Of a DNA stretch of 64,000 nt, positions 25,955 through 34,419 are shown piece after piece. The stretch spans positions 228,454 through 292,453 of the forward strand of contig JAUZRX010000010.1 in assembly GCA_030949985.1 (NCBI GenBank). The letters run 5' to 3'. The position numbers and the translations under genes are program-made. The DNA is from Acidobacteriota bacterium. Lineage in GTDB: Bacteria; Acidobacteriota; Polarisedimenticolia; J045. Within the stretch, counting starts at the first letter, position 1. Each line of letters begins with the position of its first letter. The notes beneath the pieces are model-generated. The model saw only the letters and a list, made by a program, of their open reading frames with translations. It was not told the origin of the DNA and did no database searches.

Positions 25955-27148
25955 TCATGCGTCCTCGGCGACCGCTTGAATCTCTTCCACCATTTCGCGC
26001 CACCGCGGCCACCGGTCCACCAGCCCCAAACTGCGCAGGTAGTCGGTATCGATGGCCGCGGCGCCGGTCTTGCCCGAAGACAAGGCGTTGGCAACGTGGA
26101 CCCAGGTCAGGGTCGTCACTCCCTCGGCGTGACAGTCGGAAGGCCGATGGTGAAAGGCAATCGCCTCGACCACCGTGTTGGGCAAGCCCCAGACGCTCAT
26201 CAGGAAGGCCCCGACAGCAGCATGGTCCGCTCCCAGCAGCGCCACCTCTTCGGCCGGATCGTAGTGGCCCGCCTGGCACTGCTGGAGAACCTTCTCATAC
26301 TCGTCGGGGAGGTTGATCGCCAGGATCACCTTGCCGGCATCATGCAGAAGACCGGCGGTGAAGGCATCTTCGACTTCGGCGGTGCTCGCTCCCTCCTCCT
26401 TGACCATCCGCCGTGCGAGGCTGGCCACATCGTTTCCGTGCCGGGAGATCTCCTCCAGGCGGAAACGGTTGACCAGTGACTTGTCCGCCTCGCTGAACAC
26501 GCCCTCGCGAAGAACCAGGGATGACAGCGAAGCGATGCCCAGGTAGCCGACCGCCCGTTCGGCGTTGTGGATCTCCTGGGGGAGCCCGAAGTATGCGGAG
26601 TTCACCAGGCGCAGGACTTGGGCGGTCATGGCCGGATCCTGCATGACCAGACGGGCGACCGCCGGAAGCGAGGCGTCCTCCTTGCCCAGTTCCTCGACCA
26701 GTGCGGCAAAGAGGCTCGGCACACTCGGCAGATGGTCCATCTTGCCCACCAGCGAACGCAGGTTCTCATCGGCCAGCAGGCCGCGCAGGGCCTGGGCCCG
26801 GCTGATGGTACTGCGCAGCGTGGACGCGTCGCAGGGCTTGGTCAGGTACTGATGGGAGGGGCCCACCGAGGACAACACGAGTTCGATCTCGGAATAACCG
26901 GAGAGCACGATGCGCAGCATTTCCGGGTGGCGCCGACGAACTTCCGCGAGGAGCTGGGATCCGTCCATGCCGGGCATGCGCATGTCGGAAACGATCACGT
27001 CGAAGGGCTGCTTTTCGAGCATCTCCAGGGCTTCGGCGCCCGACTCGGCGAAAGCCGTCTCCCATTCGTCGCGCATGGAGTGCAGCATGCGCCGGAGACC
27101 GGCGAGGATACGGGGCTCATCATCGACGAAAAGAATGCGAAGTTTCAT
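25955..27148 (-). CDS. Response regulator with HDOD output domain
   Basis: The receiver domain has D9/D10, acceptor D55 (VSDMRMPGMDG) and K in LTKPC. It is followed by an HDOD domain (about residues 140-340) with VMQDPAMTAQVLRLVNSAYFG and AGLLHDAGKVIL. HDOD domains are related to HD hydrolases but usually act as binding modules in signalling. ATG 27148 is chosen because GAGGAG lies 6-7 nt upstream; a GTG two codons earlier abuts that site. It is the first gene of the three-regulator run, co-transcribed with the degenerate HD-GYP regulator (1-nt gap). It is probably a partner of the haem-c kinase that converges on this operon. Confidence 0.85.
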   Translation of the reverse strand: MKLRILFVDDEPRILAGLRRMLHSMRDEWETAFAESGAEALEMLEKQPFDVIVSDMRMPGMDGSQLLAEVRRRHPEMLRIVLSGYSEIELVLSSVGPSHQYLTKPCDASTLRSTISRAQALRGLLADENLRSLVGKMDHLPSVPSLFAALVEELGKEDASLPAVARLVMQDPAMTAQVLRLVNSAYFGLPQEIHNAERAVGYLGIASLSSLVLREGVFSEADKSLVNRFRLEEISRHGNDVASLARRMVKEEGASTAEVEDAFTAGLLHDAGKVILAINLPDEYEKVLQQCQAGHYDPAEEVALLGADHAAVGAFLMSVWGLPNTVVEAIAFHHRPSDCHAEGVTTLTWVHVANALSSGKTGAAAIDTDYLRSLGLVDRWPRWREMVEEIQAVAEDA

Positions 27149-27396
27149 CGGCACTCCTCACCTGGCAACCGCCAGGGACTCAAACCCACCCTCATGGGTC
27201 TAATCTGGGTCCTCGGTCCACGTGAAGCACGTTCCGCAGTGACGAAAAGAAACCTCAGGCAACAACGGCGGCGCAAAATAATCGCAAGGGCTTACGGGTA
27301 ACCCAGGCGGCCGGGTGGTGCGCCGACCCCGTCTACGCGATGCGAGGGGCCGGGATTCCAAGGCCGCCGTGGCCGCCGGAAGCTCGGTTTCCCCCA

Positions 27397-27424
27397 CGCA
27401 AGAGGCTCCTGGAGCGGGCTGCTA
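27397..27424 (-). repeat. Stop-codon-linked 28-nt motif, copy A (after dinG)
   Basis: It begins with the dinG TAG stop and reads on through CCCGCTC and AGCCTCT to a final CG. Twenty-one of 28 positions are identical in all three copies of the window (others at 60802-60829 and 62792-62819). A CCTC…GGGG stem can form just downstream. The rest of the gap to the HDOD regulator (27149-27396) shows GC-rich dyads but no gene. Confidence 0.6.
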
Positions 27425-29341
27425 GACGTTGCCGCAGAACCAGGCCTCGGCCTGCGCCCGCTCTGCGAGCAGGGGCCAGTCGGGCAGGGAGGCGAGGACG
27501 GCGTCGCCGTAGCGGCGGGTGCGCACCCGCACGTCGAGCAGGGCCAGAAGGCCCCGGTCCCGGCGGCTGCGGATCAGGCGACCGAGGGCCTGGCGCAGGG
27601 AGATGACCGCGTCGGGCAGGGAATCTTCCATGAAAGGATTGCCCCCCCGGCGCCGGATCGCCTCGCCCCGGGCGGCGACCAGGGGGTCGTCGGGCACGGC
27701 GAAGGGGAGCTTGTCCACGATCACCAGGGACAGGGCCCTCCCGGGCACGTCGATTCCCTGGCGGAACGAAGCCGTGCCCAGCAGCACCGAATGCACCTCC
27801 CGGCGGAAGGTTTCCACCAGTCGCTCCCGCGGGGACTGACCCTGTACGAGCACCGGCCATTCCAGGCGACCGGGCAGTTCCGCAGCCGCTTCTTCCAGCG
27901 CCCGGTGGGAGGCGAAGAGCACCAGTGCCCGCCCCCGGCTGATCCGGATCAGGGCCTCGATCTCGTCCAGCGAGCGGCGGGGGTAATCGGGGTGCCGCGG
28001 TTCAGGAAAATCCCGGGGGACGTAGAGCGCCGCCTGCTTGCGATGGTCGAAGGGGGAGGAGACGATCACCCTCTCCGCCCCGGGCAGACCGAGCTGCCGG
28101 CAGGCGCGATCGAGCCGCCGGGCCACCGACAGGGTCGCGCTGGTGGCGACCACCGAGGCGCAGGAGCGGGCCAGGGTGGATTCGAGCAGGGGGCCGACAT
28201 CGATCGGCCAGGAGGCGATCACCGCACCGCGTCGTCCCTGGGCCTCGACCGTCACCACCCGCGTCTCGCCCTGGCCGGAGAGCAGGGAGGCCAGGGTCTC
28301 GGCCTGCTGAAGGCAGCGTGCCGCCACCAGGGCGCGCTCCTCGCCGCGCTCCCCCGCCCCCCCCACGGCGGAGGCCAGTTCCGCCCAGCCCGCTTCGAGA
28401 TCTTCGACCACCTCGCGCTCGGCCTCCAGCCCGGCACGCTCGAGACGTACCCGCCCCCGACCGGCCGGAGGCCGCAGGCGGGCGAAAAGTCTTCGGGCCC
28501 GGCGCTCCAGTTCCCCGGCCACCAGGGGATCCTCCCCCAGTCGCTCGAGTTCCTCCGCCGCGTCCCGCGCCAGGTCCGTCACCATGCGCAGGCTGAGGCG
28601 CTCGCCGAAGTGGGAGGCAGCGACTTCCGGAACCAGGTGGGCCTCGTCCAGTACGACCGCCTCCGCTTGGGGAAGAATCTGGCCGGCCCCGCTGTCCTTG
28701 AGGGCGAGATCGGCCAGCAACAGGTGGTGGTTGGTCACTACGAGCTTCGCCTGCTGGGCCCGGCGGCGGGCGGCGTAGAGAAAGCAGCGATCGAAGAAGG
28801 CGCAACGGCTGCCGATACAGGTCTCGCTGCGGGCATCGAGACGGGACCAGAGGGAGGAGCGATCCGGCAGAACCCCGACTTCGGCACGGTCACCCGTGAC
28901 CGTGGACCCGGCCCAACGGCGAATCTCCTGGAAGACGGGCACTTCCTCGGCATGCCCCAGGGTGGGCTCCACCTCGGCATCCTCCAGGCGCTTGAGGCAG
29001 AGGTAGTTCTCCCTCCCCTTGAGGACGGCGACCCCCGGATCCCGTCCCGCCACCCGGCAGGCCGCCGGCACCTCCCGCTCGAGAAGCTGGTCCTGAAGGG
29101 CCCGGGTGCCGGTGGAAAGAATCACCTGGCGGCCGCTGAGGACCACCGGCACCAGGTAGGCCAGGGACTTGCCGACCCCCGTCCCGGCCTCCACCACCAG
29201 GTGCCGCCCCTCGGTCAGGGCCCGGGCGACGGCCCGGGCCATGGCCTGCTGGCCGGCCCGGTATTCGTAATCCGTTCGCAGGCGACTGAGGGTTCCCCCC
29301 TTGCCGAAGACCCGCTCGAGACCCTCCGGGCCGGCCTTCAT
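27422..29341 (-). CDS. dinG: DinG/YoaA-family ATP-dependent DNA helicase with Fe-S cluster
   Basis: This is a superfamily 2 XPD-like helicase of 639 aa that unwinds DNA 5' to 3', acting in repair and on R-loops. Walker A is EAGTGVGKSLAYL (residues about 51-63). An Fe-S domain carries four Cys (ENYLC near 115, then TCIGSRCAFFDRC near 175-187). The DEAH box is VLDEAHLVPE; motif VI is RQALGRLIRSRRDRG near 590. ATG 29341 has GGGAAG upstream. It is the last gene of rpiB-glyA-dinG, 22 nt after glyA. Its stop codon forms the start of a 28-nt motif shared with two other genes of the window. Confidence 0.88.
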   Translation of the reverse strand: MKAGPEGLERVFGKGGTLSRLRTDYEYRAGQQAMARAVARALTEGRHLVVEAGTGVGKSLAYLVPVVLSGRQVILSTGTRALQDQLLEREVPAACRVAGRDPGVAVLKGRENYLCLKRLEDAEVEPTLGHAEEVPVFQEIRRWAGSTVTGDRAEVGVLPDRSSLWSRLDARSETCIGSRCAFFDRCFLYAARRRAQQAKLVVTNHHLLLADLALKDSGAGQILPQAEAVVLDEAHLVPEVAASHFGERLSLRMVTDLARDAAEELERLGEDPLVAGELERRARRLFARLRPPAGRGRVRLERAGLEAEREVVEDLEAGWAELASAVGGAGERGEERALVAARCLQQAETLASLLSGQGETRVVTVEAQGRRGAVIASWPIDVGPLLESTLARSCASVVATSATLSVARRLDRACRQLGLPGAERVIVSSPFDHRKQAALYVPRDFPEPRHPDYPRRSLDEIEALIRISRGRALVLFASHRALEEAAAELPGRLEWPVLVQGQSPRERLVETFRREVHSVLLGTASFRQGIDVPGRALSLVIVDKLPFAVPDDPLVAARGEAIRRRGGNPFMEDSLPDAVISLRQALGRLIRSRRDRGLLALLDVRVRTRRYGDAVLASLPDWPLLAERAQAEAWFCGNV

Positions 29342-29363
29342 CGGTGTGCGCTTCCCGACCCGC

Positions 29364-30647
29364 TCAAGCGGAATCGCCGGGCAGGGCCCGCCGGCGCTCC
29401 GGGTAGAGCGGGAAGCCCTCGCAGAGGTCGATGACCTCGGCCCGCAGCCGGGCCAGCTCGGCGTCGTCCTCCCGGTGGCGCAGGGCGCGGGCGATCAGCC
29501 CCGCGATGACCTGCATCTCGCCCTCCTTCATACCGCGGGTGGTCAGTGCCGGGGTTCCCAGCCGCAGGCCCGAGGCGAGCGCCGGCGGATTGGGGTCGAA
29601 GGGGATGGTGTTCTTGTTGGTGGTGATGTTCACCCGATCGAGCACGACCTCGGCGTCCTTGCCGGTCATGCCTTCCCTGAAGACATCGACCAGCAGCAGG
29701 TGGGTGTCGGTCCCGCCGGAGACGATACGCAGCCCCTCCTCGGCCAGGGCTGTGGCCAGCGCCTCGGCGTTGGCCATCACCTGCCGGCAATACTCTTTGT
29801 ATTCCGGCTGCAGGGCCTGCCGGAAGGCGATCGCCTTGGCGGCGATCACGTGCATCAGCGGTCCCCCCTGGAGACCGGGAAAGACCACCCTCTGCATGTC
29901 CTTGTAGAACTTCTTCCGGCAGAGGATCAGCCCGCCTCGAGGCCCGCGCAGAGTCTTGTGGGTGGTGGAGGTGACGAAATCGAAGTGGGGCACGGGGCTG
30001 GGGTGGAGCCCGGCGGCGATCAACCCCGCCGGATGGGCGATGTCGGCCATGGTCAGGGCCCCGACCTCGTCGGCGATGGCCCGAATGCGCTCCCAATCGA
30101 TGAAGCGCGGGTAGGCGCTGGCGCCGGCGACGATCAGCTTGGGACGATGCTCCCGGGCCAGGCTCTCAAGCTGGTCATAGTCGATGCGCTCGTCTTCCCG
30201 CCGCACACCGTAAGCCACGAAGCGAAACAGCCGCCCGGAGAGGTTGAGGGGATGGCCGTGGGTCAGGTGCCCGCCGTGGCTCAGGTCGAGACCCAGCACC
30301 GTATCGCCGGGCTCGAGGACCGTGAAGTAGACCCCCTGGTTGGCCTGGGAGCCGGAATGGGGCTGCACGTTGGCCCGTTCGGCGCCGAAGAGCTGCTTGG
30401 CCCGGTCGCGGGCCAGGACTTCCACCTCGTCGGCATGCTCGCAGCCGCCATAGTAGCGTCGACGGGGGTAGCCCTCGGCGTACTTGTTGGTGAACACCGA
30501 ACCCGCGGCCGCCAGCACCGCTTCGCTGACGAAGTTCTCCGAGGCGATCAGCTCGAGATGTGTGTGCTGGCGCACGGCCTCGTCCCGAATCGCGCGGGCC
30601 GTATCGGGATCGGCCTGCCACAGGGCTTCATACATCGCTTCGTACAT
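29364..30647 (-). CDS. glyA: Serine hydroxymethyltransferase
   Basis: PLP enzyme converting serine and tetrahydrofolate to glycine and 5,10-methylene-tetrahydrofolate. The 427-aa chain shows [11 protein letters not shown] at the N-terminus, [26 protein letters not shown], the PLP-binding lysine in [15 protein letters not shown], and the C-terminal [12 protein letters not shown]. All are canonical and the length is standard. ATG 30647 overlaps the rpiB stop (TGATG), so translation is probably coupled. A GTG one codon earlier is possible. It is the middle gene of rpiB-glyA-dinG; rpiB and glyA neighbour each other in many bacteria. Confidence 0.97.
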   Translation of the reverse strand: MYEAMYEALWQADPDTARAIRDEAVRQHTHLELIASENFVSEAVLAAAGSVFTNKYAEGYPRRRYYGGCEHADEVEVLARDRAKQLFGAERANVQPHSGSQANQGVYFTVLEPGDTVLGLDLSHGGHLTHGHPLNLSGRLFRFVAYGVRREDERIDYDQLESLAREHRPKLIVAGASAYPRFIDWERIRAIADEVGALTMADIAHPAGLIAAGLHPSPVPHFDFVTSTTHKTLRGPRGGLILCRKKFYKDMQRVVFPGLQGGPLMHVIAAKAIAFRQALQPEYKEYCRQVMANAEALATALAEEGLRIVSGGTDTHLLLVDVFREGMTGKDAEVVLDRVNITTNKNTIPFDPNPPALASGLRLGTPALTTRGMKEGEMQVIAGLIARALRHREDDAELARLRAEVIDLCEGFPLYPERRRALPGDSA

Positions 30648-31117
30648 CACTCGCTCCCCGGGCCGTCGGCCCCGTCGGCAGCGGCGGGCGGGGCGTCGAT
30701 CTGCTCCACCCGGCGCTGGTGCCTGCCCCCCTCGAAGGGCGTCGCCAGAAAGGTGTCCACGATGGCCTCCGCAAGCCCCACGCCGCTGACCCGGGAACCC
30801 AGGGCGAGAACGTTGGCATCGTTGTGTGCGCGAGCATAGCGCGCGTCGTATTCACTGGTGCAGCGGGCGGCACGAACCCCCGGCACCCGGTTGGCGGCCA
30901 TCGAGATGCCCAGTCCCGTCCCACAGATCACCAGGCCCCGATCGGCCCGTCCCGCGGCCACCGCCGCGGCCACCGCCCGACCGTATTCCGGATAGTCGCA
31001 GCTTTCCTCGGAAGCCGTGCCCAGGTCGAGGACATCGGCTCCCGCGGCGGCAAGGCGGGCGGCGAGATGCTCCTTGAGCCGGTAGCCGGCGTGATCCGAG
31101 CCCACGGCGATGCGCAT
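30647..31117 (-). CDS. rpiB: Ribose-5-phosphate isomerase B
   Basis: Interconverts ribose 5-phosphate and ribulose 5-phosphate in the pentose phosphate pathway. The 156-aa protein has the family N-terminus ([16 protein letters not shown]), the catalytic Cys in [14 protein letters not shown] and the [13 protein letters not shown] block. The last ~15 residues (Pro/Ala/Asp-rich) extend beyond the usual end. It is the first gene of the rpiB-glyA-dinG run and is divergent from the ferredoxin gene at 31219; the 101-nt space between them must hold both promoters. Confidence 0.95.
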   Translation of the reverse strand: MRIAVGSDHAGYRLKEHLAARLAAAGADVLDLGTASEESCDYPEYGRAVAAAVAAGRADRGLVICGTGLGISMAANRVPGVRAARCTSEYDARYARAHNDANVLALGSRVSGVGLAEAIVDTFLATPFEGGRHQRRVEQIDAPPAAADGADGPGSE

Positions 31118-31188
31118 GGCTGCTTCCTCCCCGGCGCGCGCTGTCCGGCGCCGGCCCCGATTGTACTCGCACCACCGCGGACCTTGCC

Positions 31189-31206
31189 GCTCCCCGACCG
31201 GGGAGC
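31189..31206. promoter_or_regulatory. Perfect 7-bp hairpin in front of the ferredoxin gene
   Basis: GCTCCCC (31189-31195) and GGGGAGC (31200-31206) flank a GACC loop. The 3' arm contains GGGGAG, the only Shine-Dalgarno-like sequence before the ferredoxin ATG at 31219, about 13 nt away. Folding would hide it, so the hairpin could damp or control translation. It could also just be a GC-rich dyad of the divergent promoter region. Confidence 0.35.
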
Positions 31207-31218
31207 CATCTTTCCCCC

Positions 31219-31404
31219 ATGGCCAGCGTGGTGAGCATCGACACCGATCTCTGCGAAAACGAACAGGTTTGCGAGGCGGTCTGCCCCGAGCCGGTCTTCC
31301 GTATCGAGGACGGCGTCGTCCGGATCGTCGACGCCGGCAGCTGCACGATCTGCTTCAAGTGCGCCGAGAGCTGCCCCAACGGCGCCATCGAACTCGACTA
31401 CTGA
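31219..31404 (+). CDS. Small two-cluster ferredoxin with one Cys replaced by Glu
   Basis: A 61-residue bacterial-type ferredoxin. The second motif is complete (C42-x2-C45-x2-C48-x3-C52-P). In the first motif the order is C12-x2-E15-x2-C18-x3-C22-P: the middle cysteine is Glu. C22 completes the cluster of motif II, while the other site has C12, C18 and C52 only. By analogy with seven-iron ferredoxins, that site may hold a [3Fe-4S] cluster or a [4Fe-4S] cluster with a carboxylate ligand. It is a cytoplasmic electron carrier; a partner such as NfnAB at 13153-15451 is possible but unproven. It stands alone, with the Hsp20 gene 127 nt downstream. Confidence 0.85.
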   Translation: MASVVSIDTDLCENEQVCEAVCPEPVFRIEDGVVRIVDAGSCTICFKCAESCPNGAIELDY

Positions 31405-31440
31405 TCCCCCGGGGCGCCCCTTCCGCCGCCTCCCCTTCCA

Positions 31441-31468
31441 TTGACGGACGGCTCCGGCGATCCCATGA
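31441..31468 (+). promoter_or_regulatory. Possible heat-shock (sigma-32-like) promoter of the hsp20 operon
   Basis: TTGACG (31441-31446) and CCCATGA (31462-31468) are 15 nt apart. The downstream box resembles the CCCAT core of heat-shock promoters and the operon encodes only heat-shock proteins. The upstream box is closer to a sigma-70 -35 than to CTTGAA, so the assignment is tentative. No CIRCE dyad was found here. Confidence 0.3.
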
Positions 31469-31531
31469 GCACCCTCGGTCGGCCGGTGTACCATTACGGC
31501 GACCCGGGAAAGCCGGATGGAGGGAGCCGCC

Positions 31532-31954
31532 ATGCGGGAGTTCGTCGAACTGAAGGAAAAGATCAACCGCCTGCTCGACGAGGCCCTCGGCCGCCTCGAG
31601 CCATCGTCCGAGACCGGCGGAGCCGGCGACTGGAGCCCGCGGGTCGACCTCTACGAGTTGCCCGACCGCATTCTGCTCCGCGCCGACCTTCCGGGCATGG
31701 ATCCCGCCGACATCGACGTGCGCCTGGAGGACGGTCAACTGGTCCTCTCCGGCCGCCGCCGCCCCCCCGGCGATGTGGATCCGGCCACGGCAAGACGCAT
31801 CGAAAGGCCCTTCGGCTCTTTCCTCCGCCGTTATGCCCTGCCTGACGGGATCGACCCGGAGGGCGTGCGGGCCGGCTACGGCGGCGGGGTGCTCGAAGTG
31901 GTCCTGCGCCGCCAACAAGAGACCTCCGTTCGCCGCATTCCCGTTCAGAGCTGA
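31532..31954 (+). CDS. Small heat-shock protein (Hsp20 / alpha-crystallin family)
   Basis: ATP-independent holdase chaperone that binds unfolding proteins. The 140-aa chain has a short helical N-terminus and an alpha-crystallin domain (about 38-130): VDLYELPDRILLRADLPGMDPADIDVRLEDGQLVLSG is split across strands beta-2 to beta-5, and GYGGGVLEVVLRR is the conserved A-x-x-x-G-V-L-type end. A C-terminal RRIPVQS contains the I-x-(V/I) tail motif. ATG 31532 is chosen because GGAGGG lies 8 nt upstream; the ATG at 31517 precedes that site. It is the first of hsp20-htrA-grpE. Confidence 0.92.
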   Translation: MREFVELKEKINRLLDEALGRLEPSSETGGAGDWSPRVDLYELPDRILLRADLPGMDPADIDVRLEDGQLVLSGRRRPPGDVDPATARRIERPFGSFLRRYALPDGIDPEGVRAGYGGGVLEVVLRRQQETSVRRIPVQS

Positions 31955-32009
31955 GTCCCCCAGACGGCCCGGCCCCTGGCAACCCCGCCCCTCGAGGAGA
32001 ACGCCGCCG

Positions 32010-33350
32010 ATGACCTCCCGCTCCCTGCCCGCCGTCGCACTGACCGTCCTGGCCGTGGCCCTCGCCGGCACCGTCGCCGGTGCCCCGCCGGTATCCCGCC
32101 GCACCCCCGTGGTCGACGCCGTGGAGCGGGTCTCCCCGGCGGTGGTGAACATCTCCACCGAGGTGATCGTCCGCAACCCCTATGCCCGCACGCCGGACAT
32201 CTTCGACTGGTTCTTCGGCGGCGGCCCGCGGCGCGGCCGCCAGTATTACGTGGAGAATTCCCTCGGCTCGGGGGTGATCGTCGACTCGCGCGGCTACGTC
32301 CTGACCAACAACCACGTGATCGCCGCCGCCAGCCGCATCACGGTGACCTTCGTCGACGGTAAGCAGGTGGAGGCCGACCTGGTCGGATCGGACCAGGCCA
32401 CGGACCTGGCCGTCCTCAAACTCCAGGGCGAGGGTCCCTGGCCCTCGGTGGCCATGGGCAGTTCCGCGGACCTGATGGTGGGTGAGACCGCCATCGCCAT
32501 CGGCAATCCCTTCGGACTGCAGAGTACCGTCACCACCGGCGTGATCTCGGCCACCGGCCGCATGCTCCCCGGGCCCGACGAGGGGGCCATCCCCTTCGCC
32601 GATTTCATCCAGACCGACGCCGCCATCAACCCCGGCAATTCCGGCGGCGCGCTGCTGAACATCCGCGGCGAGCTGATCGGCATCAACACCCAGATCGTCG
32701 CCAAGGGCCAGAACCTGGGCTTTGCGATCCCCATCGACCGGGCCCGTAAAGTGCTCCGGGAGCTGAGGGATTACGGCTACCTGCGCCCGGCCTGGACCGG
32801 CCTGGTGGTCGAGGACCTCGATCGCCAGTTGGCCGAGTACTACGGCATGGAGTCCCGGGAAGGTGTGCTGGTGGTCAAGATCTACCGCGACTCGCCGGCC
32901 ACCGAGGCCCACTTTCGCCTGGGCGATGTGATCATCGCCGTCGGCTCGCGGAAAGTCACCAACATCGCCGACTGGGATACCGCCATCGCCCAGGTGGAGT
33001 ACGGCCGGCGGGTCAACGTCCGCCTGGTGCGCAAGGGGGAGGAGGTCGTCCATCCCTTGCGGGTGGTGGCCTTCCCCGCGGAGCGTGCCGAAGATTTCGC
33101 CTGGAGCGTGCTGGGATTCACGGTCACCGACCGCCGCGGGCTGGTGGTCATCGACAAGGTCCGCGCCCATTCCAAGGCGGCGGAGATCGGCCTGGTCTCG
33201 GGGCTCGCCGTTCGCAGCCTCGCCGGCCACAAGGTCCGCAGCGCCAAAGAGTTCTACGAGTTCGTGCCGCAGATTCTCTACCGCCGGTCCGCCGACCTGG
33301 TGATTGCCGCGCGGCGGGGGCTCTACCGCATTCCGCTACCCATTCGCTGA
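32010..33350 (+). CDS. HtrA/DegP-family periplasmic serine protease
   Basis: The signal peptide (residues 1-24) exports it. The trypsin-like domain has the triad H102 (TNNHVIA), D132 (ATDLAVLKL) and S211 (NPGNSGGAL). One clear PDZ domain (about 255-345, with PAWTGLVVEDL and VVKIYRDSPA) is followed by a second, degenerate PDZ-like region (about 360-440). At 446 aa it fits DegP/DegQ proteases that degrade or refold misfolded envelope proteins. ATG 32010 follows GAGGAGA; the longer open frame to 31773 overlaps hsp20 and is rejected. It is 55 nt after hsp20 and 28 nt before grpE, so it is read as part of a stress operon. Confidence 0.93.
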   Translation: MTSRSLPAVALTVLAVALAGTVAGAPPVSRRTPVVDAVERVSPAVVNISTEVIVRNPYARTPDIFDWFFGGGPRRGRQYYVENSLGSGVIVDSRGYVLTNNHVIAAASRITVTFVDGKQVEADLVGSDQATDLAVLKLQGEGPWPSVAMGSSADLMVGETAIAIGNPFGLQSTVTTGVISATGRMLPGPDEGAIPFADFIQTDAAINPGNSGGALLNIRGELIGINTQIVAKGQNLGFAIPIDRARKVLRELRDYGYLRPAWTGLVVEDLDRQLAEYYGMESREGVLVVKIYRDSPATEAHFRLGDVIIAVGSRKVTNIADWDTAIAQVEYGRRVNVRLVRKGEEVVHPLRVVAFPAERAEDFAWSVLGFTVTDRRGLVVIDKVRAHSKAAEIGLVSGLAVRSLAGHKVRSAKEFYEFVPQILYRRSADLVIAARRGLYRIPLPIR

Positions 33351-33378
33351 ACACCCAGGAAGACGAGAGACGAAAACG

Positions 33379-34032
33379 ATGAGCGAGACGAAATCCCGCC
33401 ACCCCGACCCCGAAGAGCTGGCCGAAAACGCTCCGGACGAGGTACGCATCCACGACCACCGCCGCTTCACCCCGGAAGGCGAGCTGCGCACCCAAGCCGA
33501 CGAAAACGACGCCTCTGCCACCGGGGAGAGCGCCGCGAGCGAGGATCTCGCCGACACCGTGGAGACGAGGGATGACGCCCTGGCGGCCCTCGAGGAACGA
33601 GCCGCCCGGGCGGAGGAGAAGCTCCGTCGCTACGCGGCCGCCTATGACCAGGCCCGGGAAGACGCCGAGGCCTTGCGCCGTCGCCTCGAGCGTGATTTCG
33701 AGCAGCGCGTCCGCGAAACCCTCTCCCGCACCTTCCTCGGCATCCTCGGCGCCCTCGACAACCTCGAGCGCACCTTCGAACACGCCGAGGCCGGCCCCCT
33801 CCTCGACGGGGTCAAGCTGGTCCACAAGCAGATCCTCGACCTGCTCGAAACCGAAGGCGTCGAGCGCCTGGAAGTGGTCGGGCGGCCCTTCGATCCGGAG
33901 GAGGCCGAAGCCGTGATGGCCACCCCGGCGGAGGAAGGCCAGGAAAAAGGCCACGTCATCGAGGAACTGCGCCCGGGCTACCGTTTCGAGGGCAAGATCC
34001 TGCGGCCCGCCCAGGTGCGCGTCGCCTCCTGA
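33379..34032 (+). CDS. grpE: GrpE, nucleotide exchange factor of DnaK
   Basis: The 217-aa protein has an unstructured acidic start (1-75), a long coiled coil (about 80-130, AEEKLRRYAAAYDQAREDAEALRRRLER) and the beta-wing domain with EGVERLEVVGRPFDPEEAEAV and KGHVIEELRPGY, the GrpE signature near the C-terminus. It releases ADP from DnaK. The usual neighbours dnaK and dnaJ are absent; the gene instead ends an hsp20-htrA-grpE unit. ATG 33379 gives the expected length; the frame is open upstream into htrA without family similarity. Its stop faces the end of a minus-strand gene 6 nt away. Confidence 0.92.
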   Translation: MSETKSRHPDPEELAENAPDEVRIHDHRRFTPEGELRTQADENDASATGESAASEDLADTVETRDDALAALEERAARAEEKLRRYAAAYDQAREDAEALRRRLERDFEQRVRETLSRTFLGILGALDNLERTFEHAEAGPLLDGVKLVHKQILDLLETEGVERLEVVGRPFDPEEAEAVMATPAEEGQEKGHVIEELRPGYRFEGKILRPAQVRVAS

Positions 34033-34038
34033 ACCGCG

Positions 34039-34296
34039 TCACGAGGCGGGTTGAACATCCCAGGTCTCGTCACCCTCGATCCAGCTCAGAAGGTAGTGCC
34101 GCCCCCCGACCCGCACGACCGACTCGTAACGAATCGGCAGGGCGGGGTCGGGAGCCGCGATCAGCCGCCGCTGCAGGGTGGCCTCGATGGGATACATACG
34201 CCCATGGGGGTCGACGAGCATCCGCGGCTCTCCCGGGGGCACCCCTTGCGACCGGGCAATCACTCGCCACCGTGGAAAAGTGATGACCTGTCCCAT
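34039..34296 (-). CDS. Small hypothetical protein
   Basis: An 85-residue ORF (MGQVITFPRWRV…) with Trp/Arg-rich strands (HYLLSWIEGDETWDV) and no known motif. ATG 34296 is preceded by AAGGGAG at good spacing; an in-frame ATG 19 codons upstream is possible. It looks like a small beta-rich cytoplasmic domain. Position after the DUF2007 gene, same strand, 123 nt apart, gives no functional hint. Confidence 0.5.
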   Translation of the reverse strand: MGQVITFPRWRVIARSQGVPPGEPRMLVDPHGRMYPIEATLQRRLIAAPDPALPIRYESVVRVGGRHYLLSWIEGDETWDVQPAS

Positions 34297-34419
34297 GCCC
34301 AAACTCCCTTCTTCCCTCGAAGGCAATCTGGGCAGGCGCAGCAGCCCCGGCAACGATGGCAGAAAGCACGGTACAGGCCGGGCGACAACGTACCAGGACG
34401 GATGGCCCCCGCCAGACGG

